Shown here piece after piece: positions 7,893 through 18,674 of a DNA stretch of 64,000 nucleotides. The DNA lies in assembly GCA_945901825.1 (NCBI GenBank), contig CAMDMC010000007.1, positions 14,352 through 78,351 of the forward strand, in the 5' to 3' direction. This DNA is from Bordetella parapertussis. Its GTDB lineage: Bacteria; Pseudomonadota; Gammaproteobacteria; Burkholderiales; Burkholderiaceae_A. The position numbers and the translations under genes were made by a program. The notes under the pieces were generated by a model. It saw only the letters and a list, made by a program, of their open reading frames with translations, searched no databases and was not told the DNA's origin. The number at the start of each line of letters is the position of its first letter. The first letter of the stretch is position 1.

Positions 7893-8836
7893 ACCCACCA
7901 AGCTTGACCACCAAGGCCCGGGCCGATCTATCCCCCAACCGCTCAAGGCTTTCTGTTGTTGCAACCCCCATCGGCAATCTCGGCGACCTCAGTCCCCGGG
8001 CTCGAGAGGTGCTGGCCCAGGCGGACGCCATCTGCGCAGAGGACACGCGTGTTTTCCGCCATCTCTGCAAGGCCGCTGGCTTATCGACCACCAAACGGCT
8101 GGTCAGCCTTCATGCCCACAACGAGATGGAAAAGATCGCCGAGGTGGCAAGCCTTCTTCAGCAGAATCTGTCGGTGGCACTGGTGAGTGACGCGGGCACC
8201 CCAGGGCTCTCAGATCCCGGCCAGCGGCTGGTGGCGCAGCTTTCCCAACAAGGCTTTGAGAGTGTCGCGGTTCCTGGTCCAAGCGCATTAACAGCAGCCC
8301 TAAGCATTGCTGGGCTTAGGCCCGAGGACGATGAGCCCATGATGTTCTGGGGCTTTTTACCTGCTCGCAAAAAGCAGCGCCAAGACCAGTTGGCCAGGCT
8401 TGCCCTTTTGCCGGGTCTTTCAGTTTTTTTCGAAAGCCCGCACCGTATCCTCGGCTGCCTTGAAGATGCCTCGCTTGCCTTCAATACAGCCTCACAGGTG
8501 GTTGTGGCCCGCGAACTGACTAAGCGGTTTGAGACCTGCTTTCGGGGGTCGCTTGTGGAGGTCATCGCGAAACTCAAGGCCCAGAAACAGGCAACGGATG
8601 CTCAGGCCTTTAAGGGCGAGTTTGTGGTGCTTGTTAAAAACCTGGTGAACCCTTCGGGACATAGGGCGGGCACGGCCTCAGATTTCTCAGAGCAGGCCCT
8701 GCAGCCTCAAGACCTTGTCTGGCTAAAAAGCCTATGCGGACACTGCCCAAAACCCCTGGCAGCCAAGCTTGCTGCGCAGGCCCTTGGTCTTAGCCGTGAG
8801 CAGGCCTACCAACTTGTGCTTCAGACACAACGCTAA
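7886..8836 (+). CDS. rsmI: 16S rRNA (cytidine-1402-2'-O)-methyltransferase RsmI
   Basis: RsmI methylates the 2'-OH of C1402 in 16S rRNA using S-adenosylmethionine. It is 316 residues long. It shows the tetrapyrrole-methylase-type motifs LSVVATPIGNLGDLSPRAREVL, CAEDTR, VSDAGTPGLSDPG, VPGPSALTAALSIAG, and FWGFLP with FESPHRI. Two starts are possible: TTG at 7874 or ATG at 7886. An AGGAG sequence at 7868-7872 sits directly against the TTG, so the ATG is preferred. It diverges from yraN with overlapping 5' ends, as is usual for this pair apart from the overlap. Confidence 0.93.
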   Translation: MTYPPSLTTKARADLSPNRSRLSVVATPIGNLGDLSPRAREVLAQADAICAEDTRVFRHLCKAAGLSTTKRLVSLHAHNEMEKIAEVASLLQQNLSVALVSDAGTPGLSDPGQRLVAQLSQQGFESVAVPGPSALTAALSIAGLRPEDDEPMMFWGFLPARKKQRQDQLARLALLPGLSVFFESPHRILGCLEDASLAFNTASQVVVARELTKRFETCFRGSLVEVIAKLKAQKQATDAQAFKGEFVVLVKNLVNPSGHRAGTASDFSEQALQPQDLVWLKSLCGHCPKPLAAKLAAQALGLSREQAYQLVLQTQR

Positions 8837-8861
8837 CGCTGGATTGAAGGGCTTCTTACGG

Positions 8862-9515
8862 CTAGCCCGCCTTCCGCTCTTTGTTAACAAGGTAATCGAC
8901 CACGGCAAGCGCACGCTGATGATTGCCGCCCACCATGGAGGGCGACGTAACATAACGGCCATTAACCCCAAGTTGAGGCACACCATCAATTCGATAGGCC
9001 TGCATTAGGGCATTCGCGCGCTTCATCTGTGACTGCACCGAAAAAGACATCCAGGCCTTCTCGTAACGAGCCGGATCGATTCCATTGGCCTTGGCAAAAC
9101 CTTTCTGGTCTTCGAGGCTAAGAAGAGGTTTGCGTTCAACATGAACGGCCTCAAAGATTTTCGAGGCAAGCTTCTCGGCAATGCCCATGGACTCAAGGCT
9201 GTAAAAAAGACGTTGATGGGTTTCTTCCCGAAAGGGTACATGGACCTTACGAAAGACGACATCTTTGGCAAGGCTTGCCTTCCAAGAGGCCAGAGGGCCT
9301 TCAAAGCTTTTGCAGTGCGGGCAGCCGTACCAGAAGAACTCAAGCACCTCGATTTTGTCGGCGCTGGCTGTGGCAACCGCCTGACGAAGAACCCGGTAAT
9401 CAATGCCCTCGTCAAAGCCCTGCGCCCATGCGGCCGGATAGGCACCCAGCGCAGATAGACCAAGCAGGCCCACACCCAGCTGACGACGCTTTAGGTTTAA
9501 CTTCGCATCTCGCAT
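8862..9515 (-). CDS. dsbA: periplasmic thiol:disulfide interchange protein DsbA
   Basis: DsbA oxidises cysteine pairs of newly exported proteins in the periplasm. The 217-residue precursor has a signal peptide with a short basic start and cleavage near AAWAQG. The active site is FFWYGCPHCKSFEG with Cys65 and Cys68, and the cis-proline segment is GVPQLGVNG. The ATG at 9515 is preferred over a GTG one codon earlier because an AGGAG stands 8 bases upstream. It is downstream of a SPOR protein and argS on the same strand, a row also seen in related genomes. Confidence 0.92.
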   Translation of the reverse strand: MRDAKLNLKRRQLGVGLLGLSALGAYPAAWAQGFDEGIDYRVLRQAVATASADKIEVLEFFWYGCPHCKSFEGPLASWKASLAKDVVFRKVHVPFREETHQRLFYSLESMGIAEKLASKIFEAVHVERKPLLSLEDQKGFAKANGIDPARYEKAWMSFSVQSQMKRANALMQAYRIDGVPQLGVNGRYVTSPSMVGGNHQRALAVVDYLVNKERKAG

Positions 9516-9584
9516 CACAAATCTCCTTGTTTACACATCAGGCGATGACTTTTTGAAAGGGTGGGCAGGCCCCACCCGATCACT

Positions 9585-10196
9585 CTAAAGATTAAGACGA
9601 ACCACCGTGGCCTCAAGTCCGTTTTGGGACAGACTGGACTTGGCCCGATTCAGTTCCTCGAAATTTCGATAGGGCCCAAGCCGCACCCGAAAGAAAACGG
9701 TCTCATCCTTTTTGGTCTCAAGGATGTGGGCCTCAAAGCCCATGAAGGCAAGCCGCACCCGCATCTGCTCGGCTTCATCAGCAGACTTAAAGGCTGCAAC
9801 CTGCAAAAAGAACTGGCTGGCGGCCGACGATTCGGGCGCCGGCGTAGGCTTGGGTTCTTGGGCGGCCTGGCTGGGGGCTTCGGGCTGACCCGCCACGGGT
9901 GCAGCCGCCGGCTTCTCCTGCCTGCTGCCTTGGGCCGAAACCGAGGGCTTGGCCATCGGGGCGGGCTCCACCAAAGGCTCGGGTAGCGCGGGTTGAGCAC
10001 GTGGCATCGGCGCCGTCGCAGGCAACCGTTCAGAGTTTTGATTAGAAAGGATGCCCCGATCAACAAAGGGCACCGGGGCCCCGGTGACAAACATGGCAAT
10101 GGCCGCCGCTATCACAAGGCCAAGCGTCAGGCCAAGAACAAAAGGCAGCACGGAACGGCCCTGGGGTTCGGGGGCGGGCCTTGGTGAGGTCGTCAT
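9585..10196 (-). CDS. SPOR domain membrane protein
   Basis: A 203-residue protein with one N-terminal transmembrane helix (VLPFVLGLTLGLVIAAAIAMF, about residues 17-37), a long proline/alanine-rich linker, and a C-terminal SPOR domain (about 128-203: FFLQVAAFKSADEAEQMRVRL...VFFRVRLGPYRNFEELNRAKSSL). SPOR domains bind peptidoglycan stripped of stem peptides, typically at the division septum; FtsN is the best-known example. Whether this is the FtsN counterpart cannot be told from the sequence. It follows argS by 2 bases. Confidence 0.85.
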   Translation of the reverse strand: MTTSPRPAPEPQGRSVLPFVLGLTLGLVIAAAIAMFVTGAPVPFVDRGILSNQNSERLPATAPMPRAQPALPEPLVEPAPMAKPSVSAQGSRQEKPAAAPVAGQPEAPSQAAQEPKPTPAPESSAASQFFLQVAAFKSADEAEQMRVRLAFMGFEAHILETKKDETVFFRVRLGPYRNFEELNRAKSSLSQNGLEATVVRLNL

Positions 10197-10198
10197 GT

Positions 10199-12001
10199 CT
10201 ACATTCTATCGGGGGATGAGACCCCGAGAATACCAAGCCCCCGCCGCAGCATGACGGCAGTCGCCGCAACGAGGAAAATCCGAAGTTGGCGCGTCGAAGG
10301 GTCGTCGACCAGAACGCGGTGGGCATTGTAAAACCCATGAAAATCCGCAGCCAGGTCTCTTAGATAAAAGGCCAGTAAATGGGGCGCGCAGTCGTGCGCC
10401 GCCTGACCAAGAAGACGAGGAAACTCGGCCATACGCAGACAGAGGCACCGCTCTTTGTCTTGCAGCACAGCGCCCTGGGTCCTAAACAGACTCTCGATCT
10501 CGTGCGCCTGGTCGACCACCAACTCAACCGACGTCTGCGCCTGGGCAAGCACGCTGCAACAGCGGGCATGAGCGTACTGAACATAGTAGACAGGGTTCTC
10601 ATCGGTCTGCGAGACCGCCAGGTCAACATCAAAAACAAACTCGGTATCGGGCTTTCGTGAGACCAGAAAAAACCGGACGGTGTCTCTTCCCTTTTGAAGC
10701 TGCTCTGGACTCGGCTGCGTGCCATCCGTTTCGCCCAGGCCTGAAGACCAGACAATGAGGTCACGCAGGGTGACATACTGGCCCGCACGCTTAGAGATCT
10801 TTACCTCGTGACCCTGGCGCATCACGGTCACCATTTTGTGAAGAAGGTATTCGGGAAAGGTTTTAGGAACGCCAATGTTGAGTGCCTGAAGACCCGCTCG
10901 AACCCTTGCCACGGTGCCATGGTGGTCGGAGCCCTGAATATTGATAGCGCGACTGCAACCGCGTTTAAACTTTTGTTCGTGATAGGCCACATCGGGAACA
11001 AAATAGGTGATGCCACCGTCGGACTTGCGCATGACCCGGTCTTTATCATCGCCATAGCGCGTGGTGGCAAGCCAGAGCGCTCCTTCGTTCTCGTAGGCAT
11101 CGCCCGATGCAACGAGCCGATCAATCACCGCGCCAACATGCCCATCGGCATACAGGGACGATTCGAGGCTAAAACGGTCAAAGTGCACGCCAAAGGTTTG
11201 TAGGTCAAGGTCCTGCTCTCGACGCAAATAGGCAACAGCAAACTGGCGAATGGCATCAAGGTCCTCCAGGCTGCCCCTGCCGGTTATCTGAAGACCGTCG
11301 GCTGTATGAATGGTCTCGCCCTCTTGGTAGGCCTTTGCAATATCCAGAATGTAGTCCCCCCGGTAGCCGTCCTGCGGAAAGGAGGGGTCGTGGGGAGCGA
11401 GGCCCTTGGCCCGGGCCTGCACCGAGATGGCCAGATTATTAATTTGGACGCCTGCATCGTTGTAATAAAACTCGCGGGTTACGCGATAACCCTGAGTCTG
11501 CAGAACGGCTGCAAGGCAGTCGCCGAGGGCGGCCTGCCGGCCATGGCCAACATGCAAAGGCCCGGTGGGGTTGGCCGAGACAAACTCAAGAATGACCTCA
11601 GGCGGGTGCTTTTGAACCAGGCATCCGAAGTCGGGCTCGGCAAGGCAGCTGAAAATAAGCTGTGCGTAAACCGCGTCTTTGAAGCGAAGGTTTACAAAGC
11701 CAGGGGCGGCGGCACTGGCCTTTTCAATGGTCGGGGCAAGGGCAGGGCTTTGGCTTAGAGCCTCTGCCAGGGCGGTTGCAAGAACCATGGGCTTTAGGCC
11801 ATAAGGTTTGGCCAGTCGCAGTGCAACGTTGCAGGCAAGGTCACCGTGAGACCATTGCTTGGGGCTCTGAAGGCTTTCATCGAGCTCTTCAAAGGTGGTG
11901 GGCTCAAGGGCTGAAGATTGCTCGGGTGCCAGCTCGTGCAGAACCTTGACCAGTTCATGGCGAAGGTCGTTGAGGAATCTCTGTCTAAAAATCGGTGTCA
12001 C
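10199..12001 (-). CDS. argS: arginyl-tRNA synthetase
   Basis: ArgRS charges tRNA-Arg with arginine. It is a 600-residue class I enzyme with the N-terminal additional domain, the HIGH-like motif in [19 protein letters not shown], a KMSKS-like loop reading [13 protein letters not shown], and the DALR anticodon-binding domain at the C-terminus ending in VSSPDRM. The start is a GTG. A tRNA-Arg(CCG) gene lies 68 bases upstream on the same strand, so the enzyme and one of its substrates may share a transcript. Confidence 0.95.
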   Translation of the reverse strand: MTPIFRQRFLNDLRHELVKVLHELAPEQSSALEPTTFEELDESLQSPKQWSHGDLACNVALRLAKPYGLKPMVLATALAEALSQSPALAPTIEKASAAAPGFVNLRFKDAVYAQLIFSCLAEPDFGCLVQKHPPEVILEFVSANPTGPLHVGHGRQAALGDCLAAVLQTQGYRVTREFYYNDAGVQINNLAISVQARAKGLAPHDPSFPQDGYRGDYILDIAKAYQEGETIHTADGLQITGRGSLEDLDAIRQFAVAYLRREQDLDLQTFGVHFDRFSLESSLYADGHVGAVIDRLVASGDAYENEGALWLATTRYGDDKDRVMRKSDGGITYFVPDVAYHEQKFKRGCSRAINIQGSDHHGTVARVRAGLQALNIGVPKTFPEYLLHKMVTVMRQGHEVKISKRAGQYVTLRDLIVWSSGLGETDGTQPSPEQLQKGRDTVRFFLVSRKPDTEFVFDVDLAVSQTDENPVYYVQYAHARCCSVLAQAQTSVELVVDQAHEIESLFRTQGAVLQDKERCLCLRMAEFPRLLGQAAHDCAPHLLAFYLRDLAADFHGFYNAHRVLVDDPSTRQLRIFLVAATAVMLRRGLGILGVSSPDRM

Positions 12002-12069
12002 AGGCTTTACTTTGATGTCTGGAAAAAACGAGCTGCGGCATACGCGGCGTAGGTGATCTCAACTGCGAT

Positions 12070-12145
12070 TGGCGCGTCTGGCAGGAATCGAACCTGCGAC
12101 CCTTGGCTTCGGAGGCCAATACTCTATCCACTGAGCTACAGACGC
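12070..12145 (-). tRNA. tRNA-Arg (anticodon CCG)
   Basis: Read on the minus strand, this forms a full cloverleaf: acceptor GCGTCTG pairing with CAGACGC, D-arm TAGCTCAGTGGATAGAG, anticodon stem TTGGC/GCCAA with loop CTCCGAA (anticodon CCG, reading the CGG codon), and T-arm with GGTTCGATTCC. The 3' CCA is encoded in the DNA after discriminator G. It lies just upstream of argS on the same strand. Confidence 0.95.
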
Positions 12146-12159
12146 TCGTCATGCCTTCG

Positions 12160-12166
12160 TATAATA
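12160..12166. promoter_or_regulatory. possible -10 element between tRNA-Arg and cytochrome c gene
   Basis: The sequence gtataatac contains TATAAT on the plus strand and TATTAT on the minus strand. It could serve the cytochrome c gene (about 55 bases downstream) or the tRNA (about 15 bases upstream of its 5' end). I find no convincing -35 box for either direction, so this is only a candidate. Confidence 0.3.
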
Positions 12167-12218
12167 CGCGGTATGTTCTGTGGTTCCGGGTCTGCACTCT
12201 TCTTTTTAGGATCGTCTT

Positions 12219-12758
12219 ATGTCCAATGCAAACAGCTCCTCGCACGCCTCCCCTGAGAATCAGGAGGTGCATGAAAGCCCCATTCGCACCCCACAACAGC
12301 TTATTGTGGTTGTAGTGCTTGCCTTTATTATTCCCATCATCGTGATTGTTCTGCTTACCAAATACGTGGGCGCCTCGGTCAAGGTAGGGGCAGGAAGTGA
12401 TGCCTTAACCCCCGAGGCCATTGCCGAGCGTATTGCCCCCATTGGTCGGGTTGCAACCGAACCAGAGGCAGGGGCCGTGGTTGCTGCGGCCACTGTGGTG
12501 AAGGCGGCTCTACGCGCAGGCTCCGAAGTCTATGGCGCAGCCTGCGCGGCCTGCCATGCTGCCGGTGTGCTCGGGGCGCCAAAAATGGGCGATACCGGCA
12601 GCTGGAAGCCACGGCTCACCGCGGGGCTTGATGCACTAGTCACCTCCTCCATTAAAGGTAAGGGCGCCATGCCTGCCCAAGGCGGTGGGGCCTATTCGGA
12701 TGAAGAGATTAAGAGGGCCGTTGTTCACCTCGCCAACGGCAGCGGCGGCTCGTTCTAA
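12219..12758 (+). CDS. membrane-anchored cytochrome c (c5-like)
   Basis: A 179-residue protein with a short cytoplasmic N-terminus, one transmembrane helix (about 27-47, LIVVVVLAFIIPIIVIVLL), a flexible alanine-rich spacer, and a single c-type haem domain. The haem motif is C109-A-A-C-H113, and the axial methionine is Met151 in KGAMPAQGG, as in cytochrome c5. It is an electron carrier facing the periplasm and could feed a terminal oxidase. It is 3 bases upstream of coq7, so respiratory electron transfer and ubiquinone synthesis are linked here. Confidence 0.88.
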   Translation: MSNANSSSHASPENQEVHESPIRTPQQLIVVVVLAFIIPIIVIVLLTKYVGASVKVGAGSDALTPEAIAERIAPIGRVATEPEAGAVVAAATVVKAALRAGSEVYGAACAACHAAGVLGAPKMGDTGSWKPRLTAGLDALVTSSIKGKGAMPAQGGGAYSDEEIKRAVVHLANGSGGSF

Positions 12759-12761
12759 GCG

Positions 12762-13421
12762 GTGTTTCGGGCTCTTTCAACGCTTGATCGTGCCTTTGTA
12801 GGGCTCGATACGGCCTTACGAACGCTGGCTGGGTCCCGTCCCTACGGCTCAGGACGGCCTTCTCCGGCAGACGCCGGAGGTATCACCACAAGCGATTCAC
12901 CAGGCCTTAGTCCCGAGGACGCCAGGCAGGCGGCTGCGCTTATGCGCGTTAACCATGCCGGCGAAGTCTCTGCACAGGCGCTTTATCAGGGGCAGGCAGC
13001 CGCTGCTGAGAACGCCGAGCTCTACAACCTGCTTCAGTCGGCGGCGCGCGAAGAGGCCGATCATCTGCGATGGACCGAGGAGCGTATTCACGCGCTTGGT
13101 GGGCGCCCAAGCCTGCTCAACCCTGTCTGGTTCAGTGGCGCCTTTCTTCTTGGCTATGTTGCGGGTCGTATGGGCGGGCCTGTTTCTTTGGGCTTTTTAT
13201 CCGAGACCGAGCGACAGGTGGAGGCTCATCTCGCATCTCACCTAAAGAAGCTTCCTGCAGGCGATGCCGCCTCGCGTCGAGTGCTTCAGCAGATGATTGC
13301 CGATGAGTCTGAGCATGGGCTTAATGCCCGCCGCCAAGGTGGTCAAGAGCTGCCCGCCCTTGTTCGCGGTGCGATGCAGTCTTCGGGTCGTCTGCTTACA
13401 ACAACAGCCTATTACATATAA
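12762..13421 (+). CDS. coq7: demethoxyubiquinone hydroxylase (Coq7)
   Basis: Coq7 hydroxylates the demethoxyubiquinone ring, the penultimate step of ubiquinone synthesis, using a di-iron centre. It is 219 residues long. The iron ligands are visible as HAGEVSAQALYQGQ, EEADHLRWTEERI, SETERQVEAHLASHL and ADESEHGLNA. The start is a GTG 3 bases after the cytochrome gene. The first 60 residues form a less conserved linker. It converges on priA, with only 6 bases between the stops. Confidence 0.93.
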   Translation: MFRALSTLDRAFVGLDTALRTLAGSRPYGSGRPSPADAGGITTSDSPGLSPEDARQAAALMRVNHAGEVSAQALYQGQAAAAENAELYNLLQSAAREEADHLRWTEERIHALGGRPSLLNPVWFSGAFLLGYVAGRMGGPVSLGFLSETERQVEAHLASHLKKLPAGDAASRRVLQQMIADESEHGLNARRQGGQELPALVRGAMQSSGRLLTTTAYYI

Positions 13422-13427
13422 CAGGTC

Positions 13428-15602
13428 TTACGACAGGCCCAAGGGGTCGACGTCAACAATTAGGTCGCGCATGCCTTGAGCCTGGGCAATGGCAAGGGCA
13501 AGCGCCAAGACTGCGTTCAGTGGACCTCGGCGAGGCGATTCCAGGACCATATGCCATCGGTACTGGTTCGCACGTTTTTCGGGGTAGCTTGGGCTCGGCT
13601 GGTGCACTTGGCAGTCGGCGGGCTTGCCTTTCAGGATCTCCGCCCACAGCGTGTTCAGATGGCCCTGCACGATCGCCTCACTGCGCGCGGTCATCCGTAG
13701 GACTGCAATGTGCCCATAAGGAGGAAGCGAGGCCTGTCGACGCTCCTCGAGCAGCGTGCCGAGGTAGGCAGCGGGGTCATCGCCTTGCAGGCCTTTAAAC
13801 AAGGGGTGGGTTGGGTAGCGTGTCTGCAAGAAGACACGGGCCTGATCTTCATGCCGGCCTGCCCGGCCACTGACCTGAAGAAGTGTTGAGAAGAGCCATT
13901 CGGGGGCCCGAAATTCGGGGCTAAGCAATTGCGAATCGACATCAAGCACCACCACGGTGGAGAGGCCGGGTAGATCGTGCCCCTTGGCCAGAATCTGAGT
14001 CGCGAGGATCATCTCCGGCTTGGGTTGCTGCAGGTGTTTGAGCATCTGCGTCATCTTCTCGGCACTGCCGGCACTGTCGCTGTCAACACGGGTGAGTGCA
14101 ACGCCTGGAAAGGCCTCTCGGAGACGATCCTCAAGCCATTGAATGCCTAAGCCCTGCCCAGTCAGTTCGGCCGCCCCACAGGATGGGCAGCGTGGCTGTG
14201 GCCTTTTTGAAAGGCCACAATGATGGCAGACCATCTGCCATTGGCCAGCTTTTTTGTGCAGGACCATGGAGACCGAACAGTGCTCACAGCCTTGCGTCCA
14301 TCCGCAGGAGGGGCAGCCTAACAGCGGAGCGTAACCACGGCGATTTAGAAAGAAGAGCACCTGACGCCCACGGCCAAGCGTCTGTTCCACCGCCTGACGC
14401 ACCGAGTCGGTAAGAACCCCCGCGCATGCAACGCGCTCCTTGTTAAGGTCCACCATGGTTAAGTCGGCCTTGGGCGCACCGGTGGCCTGTTTCAAAAGTC
14501 GAACCAGGCTGTAGCGCCCCTTCTCAACCTGGGCCAGGGACTCTAAGGAGGGTGTTGCCGAGCCCAGGACCAGGCGAATGTTCTGCTGGGAGGCGCAGAA
14601 GGCGGCCAGGTCGCGCGCGGAATAACGCACCGATTCTTGGCTTTTATAGGAGCTGTCATGCTCTTCATCCACGACAATCATTGCTAATCGCGGCAACGGC
14701 GTCATAAGGCTTAGCCGGGTACCTAAGATCAGTTTCGTAACACCATGAACGGCCTGCATCCATGCAACGGCGCGTTGACGATCAGTCATGCCGCTGTGCA
14801 AGATGCTTAAGGCATCGGACCCAAGGCCAAGGGCATCGAGCAGGCGAGATTTTAAAACCGGGGTAAGGGCTATCTCCGGCACCAGGTAGAGCACCTGAGC
14901 CTTGGGGGCCATCTGCCAGAGTCGCTTGATCAGCTCCACATAGACCAGGGTTTTGCCGGACCCGGTGACACCCTGCAGGTAGACGGGGGTTGGCCGTTCA
15001 AGGGTAGCCTGGGCAAGACCGAGTGAGTGGGCAGCCTGCTCAATGGCCTGAGCCTGCTCAGTGGTGGGAACGAGGGCACTACTTGAATCGGGCGCGCTGT
15101 CGCCCGAAGGTGTGCTCCTGGGCGGCCCGATTGAGGCAGAGCCAAACTTTTCTATTAGTTTTTGCAGCGGCGCCTTTCCCTTAGACGTGGCTGTGGCCTT
15201 AGCTGTGTGCGGCTCGCAAACTGACTGAAGGTTCTTTCCGCTTCGAATCCAGGCTGGGATCGCCATGCTGAGAACGGAGCCGAGGCTCGAGCGGTAGTAG
15301 CTAGCGATGAAGACAAAGAACTCCAGCTGCGCCGGGGTCAATGCAGGGATTACCTGAAACCGCCCTAGGGCCTGACGGCGCTTAAAACGATCGGAGCCAT
15401 CCGGCTGTTGATCTGGGTTGGTCACCACAGCCAACAAAACCCGCCTGGCAAAAGGCACCACGAGCCAATCCCCCCGTTGCAGCTCAGGGCTCTTGTCGCT
15501 GGAAATGGCAAGGGGTCCGTCGTAATCAAACTCACCAAGCCCAGGGGCAACGACGGCCACCGAAACGACCTTGGGCTCAGACCGAGTTGACGACTGGGAC
15601 AT
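13428..15602 (-). CDS. priA: primosomal replication protein N', helicase PriA
   Basis: PriA reloads the replicative helicase at stalled forks. It is 724 residues from the chosen ATG at 15602; an earlier in-frame start would overlap hemE. Visible motifs are Walker A GVTGSGKTLVYVELI, Walker B VVDEEHDSSYKSQE, the GSATPSLES segment, paired zinc-binding cysteines (CPSCGWTQGCEHC, CHHC, CPSC), and the helicase motif QVSGRAGRHE. The N-terminal 3'-DNA-end binding domain is recognisable. It lies 20 bases downstream of hemE on the same strand. Confidence 0.95.
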   Translation of the reverse strand: MSQSSTRSEPKVVSVAVVAPGLGEFDYDGPLAISSDKSPELQRGDWLVVPFARRVLLAVVTNPDQQPDGSDRFKRRQALGRFQVIPALTPAQLEFFVFIASYYRSSLGSVLSMAIPAWIRSGKNLQSVCEPHTAKATATSKGKAPLQKLIEKFGSASIGPPRSTPSGDSAPDSSSALVPTTEQAQAIEQAAHSLGLAQATLERPTPVYLQGVTGSGKTLVYVELIKRLWQMAPKAQVLYLVPEIALTPVLKSRLLDALGLGSDALSILHSGMTDRQRAVAWMQAVHGVTKLILGTRLSLMTPLPRLAMIVVDEEHDSSYKSQESVRYSARDLAAFCASQQNIRLVLGSATPSLESLAQVEKGRYSLVRLLKQATGAPKADLTMVDLNKERVACAGVLTDSVRQAVEQTLGRGRQVLFFLNRRGYAPLLGCPSCGWTQGCEHCSVSMVLHKKAGQWQMVCHHCGLSKRPQPRCPSCGAAELTGQGLGIQWLEDRLREAFPGVALTRVDSDSAGSAEKMTQMLKHLQQPKPEMILATQILAKGHDLPGLSTVVVLDVDSQLLSPEFRAPEWLFSTLLQVSGRAGRHEDQARVFLQTRYPTHPLFKGLQGDDPAAYLGTLLEERRQASLPPYGHIAVLRMTARSEAIVQGHLNTLWAEILKGKPADCQVHQPSPSYPEKRANQYRWHMVLESPRRGPLNAVLALALAIAQAQGMRDLIVDVDPLGLS

Positions 15603-15622
15603 GCATGCCACCCCCTGAGGGG

Positions 15623-16690
15623 TTAGTTGCTCCTGGAGCTGAACTCCCGAACGGCCTGAACCAGGCATTGAACATTCTCGGGCGGTGTGAACTGCGAAAT
15701 GCCATGACCCAGGTTAAAAATATGCCCAACGCCGGGCTCAAGCAGTCCAAAGCTCTGAATGGTTCGGGCCACCTCGGCTCGAATGTGGTCTGGATGACCA
15801 AGCAAGACCGCGGGATCGAGGTTGCCTTGAATGGCGCACTGGGAACCGACGCGCACACGGGCTTGGCCAAGATTGACCGTCCAGTCGACTCCGAGTGCCG
15901 TGCATCCTGTTGCAGCGATTCGCTCAAGCCACAAGCCCCCGCCTTTAACAAAGACAATGCTTGGGGTGTCGGGGAATTGCTGCGTGAGGGCAGCCACCAC
16001 CTTGGACAAAAAGGCCTGAGAGAACCGACCAAACTGGGCATCGGCCAAAAGACCACCCCAGCTGTCAAAAAGCATAATGGCCTGGGCGCCTTTACGTATC
16101 TGCATGGCGCAGTACTGAATCACCAGATCGGTCACTTTCTCAAGCAGAAGAAGCACCAGGTCGGGCCTGCTGTAAAGCCATTGACGCACCTTTAAGAAGT
16201 CATCGCTGCTGCTTCCGCCGGCCACCATGTAACAAACCAGTGTCCATGGGCTGCCCGAAAAACCAATAAGCGGTACGCGATCATTGAGGGCCTTGCGGAT
16301 GGTCTGAACCGCCTCGCCCACGTAGCCAAGCTCGTGCTCGATATCGATGGCGGGAAGCTCACGAATATCCGCCTCGAACCCGATGGCTTTTTTAAATCGA
16401 GGGCCCTCGCCTTCAACAAAATGCAGCCCAAGCCCGAGCGCATCGGGAACTGTAAGAATGTCTGAAAACAGAATGGCTGCGTCGAACCCATAACGGTCGA
16501 TAGGTTGCAGAGTGACCTCGCAGGCAAGGTCGGGCGACTTACACAGGGCCATGAAGTTGCCAGCTTTTTTACGCGTGGCGTTGTATTCCGGCAGGTAACG
16601 ACCGGCCTGACGCATGAGCCAGACGGGCGTTCGGTCCACCGCCTCGCGCCGAAGGGCACGAAGGAAAAGGTCATTGGTCAGGTTGGTCAC
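15623..16690 (-). CDS. hemE: uroporphyrinogen decarboxylase
   Basis: HemE removes four acetate carboxyl groups from uroporphyrinogen III to give coproporphyrinogen III in haem synthesis. It is 355 residues from the GTG at 16690, which gives the family start VTNLTNDLFLRAL. Motifs include DRTPVWLMRQAGRYLPEY, GFSGSPWTL, FDSWGG, and the C-terminal GHGISQFTPPENV. A TTG start at 16723 is possible but lies in an inverted repeat and adds non-conserved residues. The gene follows the atp operon and precedes priA. Confidence 0.94.
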   Translation of the reverse strand: MTNLTNDLFLRALRREAVDRTPVWLMRQAGRYLPEYNATRKKAGNFMALCKSPDLACEVTLQPIDRYGFDAAILFSDILTVPDALGLGLHFVEGEGPRFKKAIGFEADIRELPAIDIEHELGYVGEAVQTIRKALNDRVPLIGFSGSPWTLVCYMVAGGSSSDDFLKVRQWLYSRPDLVLLLLEKVTDLVIQYCAMQIRKGAQAIMLFDSWGGLLADAQFGRFSQAFLSKVVAALTQQFPDTPSIVFVKGGGLWLERIAATGCTALGVDWTVNLGQARVRVGSQCAIQGNLDPAVLLGHPDHIRAEVARTIQSFGLLEPGVGHIFNLGHGISQFTPPENVQCLVQAVREFSSRSN

Positions 16691-16720
16691 GTGAATCGGT
16701 TCTTTCCGCCCAAAGAGCAC

Positions 16721-16737
16721 CAAGCCGTCGCGGCTTG
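16721..16737. repeat. perfect inverted repeat between atpC and hemE
   Basis: CAAGCCG-TCG-CGGCTTG: a 7-bp perfect stem with a 3-base loop in the 62-base gap after the atp operon. On the minus strand no run of Ts follows it, so it is not a standard intrinsic terminator. It could pause transcription or protect the 3' end of the atp message. Confidence 0.5.
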
Positions 16738-16752
16738 AGAGCTCCGGCCGTA

Positions 16753-17175
16753 TTAGGCTCGTGTCTTGCCTTTAAGCCGACGAATGGCCGAGAGCTGGGC
16801 AAACGAAATGGCCAGCTCGGCCTGCGCCGAGGCGTAATTCATGTCGGACGATTTCGACTCAAGGGCCTGCTCGGCCAAACGTTTGGCCTCGTTGACTTTT
16901 GCCTCGTCGAGGTCTTTGCCGCGAATCGCGGTGTCGGCCAGAACAGAGACCCCACCGGGCTGAACCTCAAGAATACCCCCGGCGACAAACAAGAGCTCTT
17001 CATCACCATCTTCCATCTTTATGCGAACCGTGCCGGGACGGATGCGCGTAATAAGCGGGGTATGCCCAGGAAGAATGCCAAGCTCGCCCTGCTCTCCCGG
17101 AAGGGCCACGAACTGCGCCTTTCCCGAGAAGACCTCTTTTTCGGCACTTACAACATCAACCTGCAGGGTCTTCAT
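16753..17175 (-). CDS. atpC: ATP synthase F1 subunit epsilon
   Basis: A 140-residue epsilon subunit, part of the central stalk and an intrinsic inhibitor of ATP hydrolysis. The N-terminal beta-sandwich ([38 protein letters not shown], residues about 3-41) and the C-terminal helical hairpin with RAxxRL-like ending ([10 protein letters not shown]) are both present. It is the last gene of the nine-gene atp operon. Confidence 0.95.
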   Translation of the reverse strand: MKTLQVDVVSAEKEVFSGKAQFVALPGEQGELGILPGHTPLITRIRPGTVRIKMEDGDEELLFVAGGILEVQPGGVSVLADTAIRGKDLDEAKVNEAKRLAEQALESKSSDMNYASAQAELAISFAQLSAIRRLKGKTRA

Positions 17176-17229
17176 ACTGTCCTCGCTTCTTGGGCTGTCG
17201 GGTCATGCTTAGGGTTTTAATTGGACACG

Positions 17230-18669
<1,440 letters not shown>

Positions 18670-18674
18670 CTAAA

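Noticed and set aside
12053-12256. 67-codon frame running across the tRNA-Arg gene
   Set aside because: It reads through a structured tRNA and resembles typical spurious protein calls made over tRNA genes.
15587-16195. 202-codon plus-strand frame across the hemE/priA junction
   Set aside because: It is opposite the conserved C-terminal part of HemE and has no recognisable similarity.
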